A program made the position numbers and the translations under genes. From Alentia gelatinosa (taxonomy: Eukaryota > Annelida > Polychaeta > Phyllodocida > Polynoidae): a stretch of 64,000 nucleotides of DNA. Within the stretch, counting starts at the first letter, position 1; every line of letters starts with the position of its first letter. Positions 50,895-63,111 of the stretch are shown piece by piece. The notes under the pieces were generated by a model. It worked only from the letters and a program-made list of their open reading frames with translations. It made no database searches and was not told the origin of the DNA. The stretch lies in contig OX465579.1 of the NCBI GenBank assembly GCA_950022655.1, forward strand, positions 78,751,193 to 78,815,192, written 5' to 3'.

Positions 50895-52024
50895 GCAGGT
50901 GCCCAAATATTATCATAGCCCTAAGACATCTAAGGACATGACGTACCAAATGCGGAAATTCACTTTTCGTTAGAATTCAGCCATGAAACTTTAACACCAG
51001 TTAGGGACACATATAACCTACGATCACCTAAAATATGAAGATAATCAGCCGCTTGGATCTAACGATATTAGTGTTTGAATCTGGTTGTATCAAATGCTGC
51101 TCTGGTGGCCGGTGTAGGCCTACTTAAGCAGTCGCTACTTTATGCAGCGACCTTGACATTGACTGCACTTGTTCCTGATAGATTGGCCATCAACCCCTGT
51201 CTGTGCTGAGCTCCTCACTCTCAGTCGAATAGATTGACGGGCTGACCGTACGCAGAATTTAACTCACTGTCGCCAAAATTATCATAGCCCAAGACATCTA
51301 AGGAGGATACCTACCAAACGTGGAAACTCACTTTCCGTTGGAATTCAGCCATGAAACTTTAACACCAGTTAGGGACACATATAACCTATGATCACCTAAA
51401 ATATGAAGAAAATCAGCAGCTTGGATCTAACGATATTCGCGTTTGAATCTGGTTGTATCAAATGCTGCTCTGGTGGCCAGTGTTCTGACATTGGGTGGCC
51501 ATGATAAGAACTAACGTTTTCATTGACAGGTCCTGCCACCTGGTGTATTATAAGGAACCAGGTTCCTCACTACATTGATAACGCCTTAAACCTTCTCTCT
51601 TTTTGTCACACTCAGTGGTCTAGAGGTAGAGTGTCTGCAAGGGAAACCTATTGTTGAGAGTTCAATCCCCTTCCATGCAGAGCGTTTTTTTTTCAAGAGT
51701 CACAAAGATTCTTATAGGAAACTTGAAGGTTGAGAGTTCAAATCCCCTTCCATCCAGACTTTTTTATATTTTTTTATGAGAGTCATAAAGATTCTTTTAG
51801 GAACCAATTTTTCTCTTTCTGAATTATTTCTATTTCCATTTTTGAATCTTACACAGACATACCTACATAAATAGGGGAATCTTCCATCCAGAACTATTTA
51901 TTTGTTTACCCTTACACATACGAATACCAGTTACTTTACGTTCTGGTACATTCAGTATAGATTGGTTACTGCACCTTTATGCAGTAATTATAGTGGGCCC
52001 TGTATTTTAGTCAAGACCATCGTT
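50895..52024 (+). repeat. Monomer 46, chimeric (1,130 bp)
   Basis: It is like monomer 40 up to 51310, then has AGGAGGATACCTACC as in monomers 29-32. Private bases are TCTTTTTGTCAC, CCTATTGTTGAG and GAGTCACAAAG. The TATTTGTTTACCC tail is again as in monomer 40. Confidence 0.92.
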
Positions 52025-53153
52025 GCGGGTGCCCAAATATTATCATAGCCCTAAGACATCTAAGGACATGACGTACCAAATGCGGAAATTCACTTCCCGT
52101 TAGAATTCAGCCATGAAACTTTAACACCAGTTAGGGACACATATAACCTACGATCACCTAAAATATGAAGATAATCAGCCGCTTGGATCTAACGATATTA
52201 GTGTTTGAATCTGGTTGTATCAAATGCTGCTCTGGTGGCCGGTGTAGGCCTACTTAAGCAGTCGCTACTTTATGCAGCGACCTTGACATTGACTGCACTT
52301 GTTCCTGATAGATTGGCCATCAACCCCTGTCTGTGCTGAGCTCCTCACTCTCAGTCGAATAGATTGACGGGCTGACCGTACGCAGAATTTAACTCACTGT
52401 CGCCAAAATTATCATAGCCCAAGACATCTAAGGAGGATACGTACCAAACGTGGAAACTCACTTTCCGTTGGAATTCAGCCATGAAACTTTAACACCAGTT
52501 AGGGACACATATAACCTATGATCAGCTAAAATATGAAGAAAATCAGCAGCTTGGATCTAGCGATATTCGCGTTTGAATCTGGTTGTATCAAATGCTGCTC
52601 TGGTGGCCAATGTTCTGACATTGGGTGGCCATGATAAGAACTAACGTTTTCATTGACAGGTCCTGCCACCTGGTGTATTATAAGGAACCAGGTTCCTCAC
52701 TACATTGATAACGCCTTAAACCTTGTCTCTTTCTGTCACACTCAGTGGTCTAGAGGTAGAGTGTCTGCAAGGGAAACCTATGGTTGAGAGTTCAATCCCC
52801 TTCCATGCAGAGCGTTTTTTTTCAAGAGTCATAAAGATTCTTATAGGAAACTTGAAGGTTGAGAGTTCAAATCCCCCTCCATCCAGACTTTTTTATATTT
52901 TTTTATGAGAATCATAAAGATTCTTTTAGGAACCAATTTTTCTCTTTCTGAATTATTTCTATTTCCATTTTTGAATCTTACACAGACATACCTACATAAA
53001 TAGGGGAATCTTCCATCCAGAACTATTTATTTGTTTACCCTTACACATACGAATACCAGTTACTTTACGTTCTGGTACATTCAGTATAGATTGGTTACTG
53101 CACCTGTATGCAGTAATTATAGTGGGCCCTGTATTTTAGTCAAGACCATCGTT
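52025..53153 (+). repeat. Monomer 47 (1,129 bp)
   Basis: The left end is ordinary (GCGGGTG, CACTTCCCGTTAG). From about 52100 on it copies monomer 40 (GATCAGCTAAAA, GGCCAATGTTC). With monomer 46 it brackets the one extra unit in this block. A chance 61-codon frame lies at 52723-52908. Confidence 0.92.
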
Positions 53154-54281
53154 GCAGGTGCCCAAATATTATCATAGCCCTAAGCGTCTAAGGACATGAC
53201 GTACCAAATGCGGAAATTCACTTCCCGTTAGAATTCAGCCATGAAACTTTAACACCAGTTAGGGACACATATAACCTACGATCACCTAAAATATGAAGAT
53301 AATCAGCCGCTTGGATCTAACGATATTAGTGTTTGAATCTGGTTGTATCAAATGCTGCTCTGATGGCCGGTGTAGGCCTACTTAAGCAGTCGCTACTTTA
53401 TGCAGCGACCTTGACATTGACTGCACTTGTTCCTGATAGATTGGCCATCAACCCCTGTCTGTGCTGAGCTCCTCACTCTCAGTCGAATAGATTGACGGGC
53501 TGACCGTACGCAGAATTTAACTCACTGTCGCCAAAATTATCATAGCCCAAGACATCTCAGGAGGATACGTACCAAACGTGGAAACTCACTTTCCGTTGGA
53601 ATTCAGCCATGAAACTTTAACACCAGTTAGGGACACATATAACCTATGATCACCTAAAATATGAAGAAAATCAGCAGCTTGGATCTAACGATATTCGCGT
53701 TTGAATCTGGTTGTATCAAATGCTGCTCTGGTGGCCAGTGTTCTGACATTGGGTGGCCATGATAAGAACTAACGTTTTCATTGACAGGTCCTGCCACCTG
53801 GTGTATTAAAAGGAACCAGGTTCCTCACTACATTGATAACGCCTTAAACCTTGTCTCTTTCTGTCACACTCAGTGGTCTAGAGGTAGAGTGTCTGCAAGG
53901 GAAACCTATGGTTGAGAGTTCAATCCCCTTCCATGCAGAGCGTTTTTTTTCAAGAGTCATAAAGATTCTTATAGGAAACTTGAAGGTCGAGAGTTCAAAT
54001 CCCCCTCCATCCAGACTTTTTTATATTTTTTTATGAGAATCATAAAGATTCTTTTAGGAACAAATTTTTCTCTTTCTGAATTATTTCTATTTCCATTTTT
54101 GAATCTTGCACAGACATACCTACATAAATAGGGGAATCTTCCATCCAGAACTATTTATTTATTTACCCTTACACATACGAATACCAGTTACTTTACGTTC
54201 TGGTACATTCAGTATAGATTGGTTACTGCACCTTTATGCAGTAGTTATAGTGGGCCCTGTATTTTAGTCAAGACCATCGTT
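53154..54281 (+). repeat. Monomer 48 (1,128 bp)
   Basis: It copies monomer 41 at offset 7,702, including CATCTCAGGAGG and ATCTTGCACAG. A chance 61-codon frame lies at 53851-54036. Confidence 0.93.
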
Positions 54282-55210
54282 GCGGGTGCCCAAATATTAT
54301 CATAGCCCTAAGACATCTAAGGACATGACGTACCAAATGCGGAAATTCACTTCCCGTTAGAATTCAGCCATGAAACTTTAACACCAGTTAGGGACACATA
54401 TAACCTACTATCACCTAAAATATGAAGATAATCAGCCGCTTGGATCTAACGATATTAGTGTTTGAATCTGGTTGTATCAAATGCTGCTCTGGTGGCCAGT
54501 GTAGGCCTACTTAAGCAGTCGCTACTTTATGCAGCGACCTTGACATTGACTGCACTTGTTCCTGATAGATTGGCCATCAACCCCTGTCTGTGCTGAGCTC
54601 CTCACTCTCAGTCGAATAGATTGACGGGCTGACCGTACGCAGAATTTAACTCCCTGTCGCCAAAATTATCATAGCCCAAGACATCTAAGGAGGATACGTA
54701 CCAAACGTGGAAACTCACTTTCCGTTGGAATTCAGCCATGAAACTTTAACACCAGTTAGGGACACATATAACCTACGATCACCTAAAATATGAAGAAAAT
54801 CAGCAGCTTTTCTTCAGAGTGTCTGCAAGGGAAACCTATGGTTGAGAGTTCAATCCCCTTCCATGCAGAGCGTTTTTTTTCAAAAGTCATAAAGATTCTT
54901 ATAGGAAACTTGAAGGTTGAGAGTTCAAATCCCCTTCCATCCAGACTTTTTTATATTTTTTTATGAGAGTCATAAAGATTCTTTTAGGAACCAATTTTTC
55001 TCTTTCTGAATTATTTCTATTTCCATTTTTGAATCTTACACAGACATACCTACATAAATAGGGGAATCTTCCATCCAGAACTATTTATTATTCACCCTTA
55101 CACATACGAATACCAGTTACTTTACGTTCTGGTACATTCAGTATAGATTGGTTACTGCACCTGTATGCAGTAATTATAGTGGGCCCTGTATTTTAGTCAA
55201 GACCATTGTT
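54282..55210 (+). repeat. Monomer 49 with ~200-bp deletion (929 bp)
   Basis: It has the same join and TTCTTC filler (54810-54815) as monomer 42. Confidence 0.93.
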
Positions 55211-56340
55211 GCGGGTGCCCAAATATTATCATAGCCCTAAGACATCTAAGGACATGACGTACCAAATGCGGAAATTCACTTCCCGTTAGAATTCAGCCAT
55301 GAAACTTTAACACCAGTTAGGGACACATATAACCTACGATCACCTAAAATATGAAGATAATCAGCCGCTTGGATCTAACGATATTAGTGTTTGAATCTGG
55401 TTGTATCAAATGCTGCTCTGGTGGCCGGTGTAGGCCTACTTAAGCGGTCGCTGCTTCATGCAGCGACCTTGACATTGACTGCACTTGTTCCTGATAGATT
55501 GGCCATCAACCCCTGTCTGTGCTGAGCTCCTCACTCTCAGTCGAATAGATTGACGGGCTGACCGTACGCAGAATTTAACTCCCTGTCGCCAAAATTATCA
55601 TAGCCCAAGACATCTAAGGAGGATACGTACCAAACGTGGAAACTCACTTTCCGTTGGAATTCAGCCATGAAACTTTAACACCAGTTAGGGACACATATAA
55701 CCTACGATCACCTAAAATATGAAGAAAATCAGCAGCTTGGATCTAACGATATTCGCGTTTGAATCTGGTTGTATCAAATGCTGCTCCGGTGGCCAGTGTA
55801 CTGACATTGGGTGGCCATGATAAGAACTAACGTTTTCATTGACAGGTCCTGCCACCTGGTGTATTATAAGGAACCAGGTTCCTCACTACATTGATAACGC
55901 CTTAAACCTTCTCTCTTTCTGTCACACTCAGTGGTCTAGAGGTAGAGTGTCTGCAAGGGAAACCTATGGTTGAGAGTTCAATCCCCTTCCATGCAGAGTG
56001 TTTTTTTTTCAAGAGTCATAAAGATTCTTATAGGAAACTTGAAGGTTGAGAGTTCAAATCCCCCTCCATCCAGACTTTTTTATATTTTTTTATGAGAATC
56101 ATAAAGATTCTTTTAGGAAGTAATTTTTCTCTTTCTGAATTATTTCTATTTCCATTTTTGAATCTTACACAGACATACCTACATAAATAGGGGAATCTTC
56201 CATCCAGAACTATTTATTTATTTACCCTTACACATACGAATACCAGTTACTTTACGTTCTGGTACATTCAGTATAGATTGGTTACTGCACCTGTATGCAG
56301 TAGTTATAGTGGGCCCTGTATCTTAGTCAAGACCATCGTT
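55211..56340 (+). repeat. Monomer 50, chimeric (1,130 bp)
   Basis: It matches monomer 43 up to 55620, then has AGGAGGATACG, CTTTCCGTTGG and CTCCGGTGG. Private bases are GCAGAGTG before the T tract and GGAAGTAATTT. It marks the right edge of the 7,702-offset block. Confidence 0.92.
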
Positions 56341-57469
56341 GCGGGTGCCCAAATATTATCATAGCCCTAAGACATCTAAGGACATGACGTACCAAATGCG
56401 GAAATTCACTTCCCGTTAGAATTCAGCCATGAAACTTTAACACCAGTTAGGGACACATATAACCTACGATCACCTAAAATATGAAGATAATCAGCCGCTT
56501 GGATCTAACGATATTAGTGTTTGAATCTGGTTGTATCAAATGCTGCTCTGATGGCCGGTGTAGGCCTACTTAAGCAGTCGCTACTTTATGCAGCGACCTT
56601 GACATTGACTGCACTTGTTCCTGATAGATTGGCCATCAACCCCTGTCTGTGCTGAGCTCCTCACTCTCAGTCGAATAGATTGACGGGCTGACCGTACGCA
56701 GAATTTAACTCACTGTCGCCAAAATTATCATAGCCCAAGACATCTAAGGAGGATACCTACCAAACGTGGAAACTCACTTTCCGTTGGAATTCAGCCATGA
56801 AACTTTAACACCAGTTAGGGACACATATAACCTATGATCACCTAAAATATGAAGAAAATCAGCAGCTTGGATCTAACGATATTCGCGTTTGAATCTGGTT
56901 GTATCAAATGCTGCTCCGGTGGCCAGTGTTCTGACATTGGGTGGCCATGATAAGAACTAACGTTTTCATTGACAGGTCCTGCCACCTGGTGTATTATAAG
57001 GAACCAGGTTCCTCACTACATTGATAATGCCTTAAACCTTCTCTCTTTCTGTCAGACTCAGTGGTCTAGAGGTAGAGTGTCTGCAAGGGAAACCTATGGT
57101 TGAGAGTTCAATCCCCTTCCATGCAGAGCGTTTTTTTTTCAAGAGTCATAAAGATTCTTATAGGAAACTTGAAGGTTGAGAGTTCAAATCCCCTTACATC
57201 CAGCCTTTTTTATATTTTTTTATGAGAGTCATAAAGATTCTTTTAGGAACTAATTTTTCTCTTTCTGAATGATTTCTATTTCCACTTTTGAATCTTACAC
57301 AGACATACCTACATAAATAGGGGAATCTTCCATCCAGAACTATTTATTATTCACCCTTACACATACGAATACCAGTTACTTTACGTTCTGGTACATTCAG
57401 TATAGATTGGTTACTGCACCTTTATGCAGTAGTTATAGTGGGCCCTGTATCTTAGTCAAGACCATCGTT
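56341..57469 (+). repeat. Monomer 51 (1,129 bp)
   Basis: It is like monomer 29, including TTGATAATGCC, GAATGATTTC and TGTATCTTAG. It differs in CCTTACATCCAGCC. Confidence 0.93.
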
Positions 57470-58597
57470 GCGGGTGCCCAAATATTATCATAGCCCTAAG
57501 ATATCTAAGGACATGACGTACCAAATGCGGAAATTCACTTCCCGTTAGAATTCAGCCATGAAACTTTAACACCAGTTAGGGACACATATAACCTACGATC
57601 ACCTAAAATATGAAGATAATCAGCCGCTTGGATCTAACGATATTAGTGTTTGAATCTGGTTGTATCAAATGCTGCTCTGATGGCCGGTGTAGGCCTACTT
57701 AAGCAGTCGCTACTTTATGCAGCGACCTTGACATTGACTGCACTTGTTCCTGATAGATTGGCCATCAACCCCTGTCTGTGCTGAGCTCCTCACTCTCAGT
57801 CGAATAGATTGACGGGCTGACCGTACGCAGAATTTAACTCACTGTCGCCAAAATTATCATAGCCCAAAACATCTAAGGAGGATACCTACCAAACGTAGAA
57901 ACTCACTTTCCGTTGGAATTCAGCCATGAAACTTTTACACCAGTTAGGGACACATATAACCTATGATCACCTAAAATATGAAGAAAATCAGCAGCTTGGA
58001 TCTAACGATATTCGCGTTTGAATCTGGTTGTATCAAATGCTGCTCCGGTGGCCAGTGTTCTGACATTGGGTGGCCATGATAAGAACTAACGTTTTCATTG
58101 ACAGGTCCTGCCACCTGGTGTATTATAAGGAACCAGGTTCCTCACTACATTGATAACGCCTTAAACCTTCTCTCTTTCTGTCACACTCAGTGGTCTAGAG
58201 GTAGAGTGTCTGCAAGGGAAACCTATGGTTGAGAGTTCAATCCCCTTCCATGCAGAGCGTTTTTTTTCAAAAGTCATAAAGATTCTTATAGGAAACTTGA
58301 AGGTTGAGAGTTCAAATCCCCTTCCATCCAGACTTTTTTATATTTTTTTATGAGAGTCATAAAGATTCTTTTAGGAACCAATTTTTCTCTTTCTGAATTA
58401 TTTCTATTTCCATTTTTGAATCTTACACAGACATACCTACATAAATAGGGGAATCTTCCATCCAGAACTATTTATTATTCACCCTTACACATACGAATAC
58501 CAGTTACTTTACGTTCTGGTACATTCAGTATAGATTGGTTACTGCACCTGTATGCAGTAATTATAGTGGGCCCTGTATTTTAGTCAAGACCATCGTT
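57470..58597 (+). repeat. Monomer 52 (1,128 bp)
   Basis: It is like monomer 30 through H2 (AAGATATC, CCCAAAACATC, AACGTAGAAAC, CTTTTACACC). Near 58155 it switches to a tail with GATAACGCC, CACACTCAG and CAAAAG, as in type Q. Confidence 0.92.
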
Positions 58598-59726
58598 GCG
58601 GGTGCCCAAATATTATCATAGCCCTAAGACATCTAAGGACATGACGTACCAAATGCGGAAATTCACTTCCCGTTAGAATTCAGCCATGAAACTTTAACAC
58701 CAGTTAGGGACACATATAACCTACGATCACCTAAAATATGAAGATAATCAGCCGCTTGGATCTAACGATATTAGTGTTTGAATCTGGTTGTATCAAATGC
58801 TGCTCTGGTGGCCGGTGTAGGCCTACTTAAGCGGTCGCTGCTTCATGCAGCGACCTTGACATTGACTGCACTTGTTCCTGATAGATTGGCCATCAACCCC
58901 TGTCTGTGCTGAGCTCCTCACTCTCAGTCGAATAGATTGACGGGCTGACCGTAAGCAGAATTTACCTCACTGTCGCCCAAATTATCATAGCCCAAGACAT
59001 CTAAGGATGATACGTACCAAACGTGGAAACTCACTTCCCATTGGAATTCAGCCATGAAACTTTAACACCAGTTAGGGACACATATAACCTACGATCACCT
59101 AAAATATGAAGAAAATCAGCAGCTTGGATCTAACGATATTCGCGTTTGAATCTGGTTGTATCAAATGCTGCTTTGGTGGCCAGTGTACTGACATTGGGTG
59201 GCCATGATAAGAACTAACGTTTTCATTGACAGGTCCTGCCACCTGGTGTATTAAAAGGAACCAGGTTCCTAACTACATTGATAACGCCTTAAACCTTCTC
59301 TCTTTCTGTCACACTCAGTGGTCTAGAGGTAGAGTGTCTGCAAGGGAAACCTATGGTTGAGAGTTCAATCCCCTTCCATGCAGAGCGTTTTTTTTTCAAG
59401 AGTCATAAAGATTCTTATAGGAAACTTGAAGGTTGAGAGTTCAAATCCCCTTCCATCCAGACTTTTTTATATTTTTTTATGAGAGTCATAAAGATTCTTT
59501 TAGGAACCAATTTTTCTCTTTCTGAATTATTTCTATTTCCATTTTTGAATCTTACACAGACATACCTACATAAATAGGGGAATCTTCCATCCAGAACTAT
59601 TTATTATTCACCCTTACACATACGAATACCAGTTACTTTACGTTCTGGTACATTCAGTATAGATTGGTTACTGCACCTGTATGCAGTAATTATAGTGGGC
59701 CCTGTATTTTAGTCAAGACCATCGTT
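58598..59726 (+). repeat. Monomer 53, type P (1,129 bp)
   Basis: Type P markers are present, but CACACTCAG stands in place of CAGACTCAG. It follows a Q-like tail, so the P/Q order is kept here. Confidence 0.93.
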
Positions 59727-60854
59727 GCAGGTGCCCAAATATTATCATAGCCCTAAGACATCTAAGGACATGACGTACCAAATGCGGAAATTCACTTCCC
59801 GTTAGAATTCAGCCATGAAACTTTAACACCAGTTAGGGACACATATAACCTACGATCACCTAAAATATGAAGATAATCAGCCGCTTGGATCTAACGATAT
59901 TAGTGTTTGAATCTGGTTGTATCAAATGCTGCTCTGGTGGCCGGTGTAGGCCTACTTAAGCAGTCGCTACTTTATGCAGCGACCTTGACATTGACTGCAC
60001 TTGTTCCTGATAGATTGGCCATCAACCCCTGTCTGTGCTGAGCTCCTCACTCTCAGTCGAATAGATTGACGGGCTGACCGTACGCAGAATTTAACTCACT
60101 GTCGCCAAAATTATCATAGCCCAAGACATCTAAGGAGGATACGTACCAAACGTGGAAACTCACTTCCCATTGGAATTCAGCCATGAAACTTAAACACCAG
60201 TTAGGGACACATATAACCTACGATCACCTAAAATATGAAGAAAATCAGCAGCTTGGATCTAACGATATTCGCGTTTGAATCTGGTTGTATCAAATGCTGC
60301 TCTGGTGGCCAGTGTTCTGACATTGGGTGGCCATGATAAGAACTAACGTTTTCATTGACAGGTCCTGCCACCTGGTGTATTATAAGGAACCAGGTTCCTC
60401 ACTACATTGATAACGCCTTAAACCTTCTCTCTTTCTGTCACACTCAGTGGTCTAGAGGTAGAGTGTCTGCAAGGGAAACCTATGGTTGAGAGTTCAATCC
60501 CCTTCCATGCAGAGCGTTTTTTTTCAAGAGTCATAAAGATTCTTATAGGAAACTTGAAGGTTGAGAGTTCAAATCCCCTTCCATCCAGACTTTTTTATAT
60601 TTTTTTATGAGAGTCATAAAGATTCTTTTAGGAACCAATTTTTCTCTTTCTGAATTATTTCTATTTCCATTTTTGAATCTTACACAGACATACCTACATA
60701 AATAGGGGAATCTTCCATCCAGAACTATTTATTATTCACCCTTACACATACGAATACCAGTTACTTTACGTTCTGGTACATTCAGTATAGATTGGTTACT
60801 GCACCTGTATGCAGTAATTATAGTGGGCCTTGTATGTTAGTCAAGACCATCTTT
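59727..60854 (+). repeat. Monomer 54 (1,128 bp)
   Basis: It opens with GCAGGTG. H2 combines AGGAGGATACG with CTTCCCATTGG and a private ACTTAAACACC. The end reads GGGCCTTGTATGTTAG, as in monomer 56. Confidence 0.93.
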
Positions 60855-61982
60855 GCGGGTGCCCAAATATTATCATAGCCCTAAGACATCTAAGGACATG
60901 ACATACCAAATGCGGAAATTCACTTCCCGTTAGAATTCAGCCATGAAACTTTAACACCAGTTAGGGACACATATAACCTACGATCACCTAAAATATGAAG
61001 ATAATCAGCCGCTTGGATCTAACGATATTAGTGTTTAAATCTGGTTGTATCAAATGCTGCTCTGGTGGCCAGTGTAGGCCTACTTAAGCGGTCGCTACTT
61101 TATGCAGCGACCTTGACATTGACTGCACTTGTTCCTGATAGATTGGCCATCAACCCCTGTCTGTGCTGAGCTCCTCACTCTCAGTCGAATAGATTGACGG
61201 GCTGACCGTACGCAGAATTTACCTCACTGTCGCCCAAATTATCATAGCCCAAGACATCTAAGGAGGATACGTACCAAACGTTGAAATTCACTTCCCGTTG
61301 GAATTCAGCCATGAAACTTTAACACCAGTTAGGGACACATATAACCTACGATCATCTAAAATATGAAGAAAATCAGCAGCTTGGATCTAACGATATTCGC
61401 GTTTGAATCTGGTTGTATCAAATGCTGTTCTGGTGGCCAGTGTTCTGACATTGGGTGGCCATGATAAGAACTAACGTTTTCATTGACAGGTCCTGCCACC
61501 TGGTGTATTATAAGGAACCAGGTTCCTCACTACATTGATAACGCCTTAAACCTTCTCTCTTTCTGTCACACTCAGTGGTCTAGAGGTAGAGTGTCTGCAA
61601 GGGAAACCTATGGTTGAGAGTTCAATCCCCTTCCATGCAGAGCGTTTTTTTTCAAGAGTCATAAAGATTCTTATAGGAAACTTGAAGGTTGAGAGTTCAA
61701 ATCCCCTTCCATCCAGACTTTTTTATATTTTTTTATGAGAGTCATAAAGATTCTTTTAGGAACCAATTTTTCTCTTTCTGAATTATTTCTATTTCCATTT
61801 TTGAATCTTACACAGACATACCTACATAAATAGGGGAATCTTCCATCCAGAACTATTTATTATTCACCCTTACACATACGAATACCAGTTACTTTACGTT
61901 CTGGTACATTCAGTATAGATTGGTTACTGCACCTTTATGCAGTAATTATAGTGGGCCCTGTATTTTAGTCAAGACCATCGTT
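60855..61982 (+). repeat. Monomer 55 (1,128 bp)
   Basis: It follows CCATCTTTGCGGG and has ATGACATACC, GTGTTTAAATCTGG, GCGGTCGCTACTTT and AACGTTGAAATTC. Monomer 57 has the same set. ATCATCTAAAA and GCTGTTCTGG are private. Confidence 0.93.
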
Positions 61983-63111
61983 GCGGGTGCCCAAATATTA
62001 TCATAGCCCTAAGATATCTAAGGACATGACGTACCAAATGCGGAAATTCACTTCCCGTTAGAATTCAGCCATGAAACTTTAACACCAGTTAGGGACACAT
62101 ATAACCTACGATCACCTAAAATATGAAGATAATCAGCCGCTTGGATCTAACGATATTAGTGTTTGGATCTGGTTGTATCAAATGCTGCTCTGGTGGCCGG
62201 TGTAGGCCTACTTAAGCAGTCGCTACTTTATGCAGCGACCTTGACATTGACTGCACTTGTTCCTGATAGATTGGCCATCAACCCCTGTCTGTGCTGAGCT
62301 CCTCACTCTCAGTCGAATAGATTGACGGGCTGACCGTACACAGAATTTAACTCACTGTCGCCAAAATTATCATAGCCCAAGACATCTAAGGAGGATACGT
62401 ACCAAACGTGGAAACTCACTTTCCGTTGGAATTCAGCCATGAAACTTTAACACCAGTTAGGGACACATATAACCTATGATCAGCTAAAATATGAAGAAAA
62501 TCAGCAGCTTGGATCTAACGATATTCGCGTTTGAATCTGGTTGTATCAAATGCTGCTCTGGTGGCCAGTGTTCTGACATTGGGTGGCCATGATAAGAACT
62601 AACGTTTTCATTGACAGGTCCTGCCACCTGGTGTATTATAAGGAACCAGGTTCCTCACTACATTGATAACGCCTTAAACCTTCTCTCTTTCTGTCACACT
62701 CAGTGGTCTAGAGGTAGAGTGTCTGCAAGGGAAACCTATGGTTGAGAGTTCAATCCCCTTCCATGCAGAGCGTTTTTTTTTCAAGAGTCATAAAGATTCT
62801 TATAGGAACTTGAAGGTTGAGTGTTCAAATCCCCTTCCATCCAGACTTTTTTATATTTTTTTATGAGAGTCATAAAGATTCTTTTAGGAACCAATTTTTC
62901 TCTTTCTGAATTATTCCTATTTCCATTTTTGAATCTTACACAGACATACCTACATAAATAGGGGAATCTTCCATCCAGAACTATTTATTTGTTTACCCTT
63001 ACAAATACGAATACCAGTTACTTTACGTTCTGGTACATTCAGTATAGATTGGTTACTGCACCTGTATGCAGTAATTATAGTGGGCCTTGTATGTTAGTCA
63101 AGACCATCTTT
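61983..63111 (+). repeat. Monomer 56 (1,129 bp)
   Basis: Markers are AAGATATCTAAGG, GTGTTTGGATCTGG, CCGTACACAG, GATCAGCTAAAA, ATAGGAACTTGAAGG (one base lost), TTATTCCTATTT and TTACAAATACG. The end has GGGCCTTGTATGTTAG. Confidence 0.93.
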
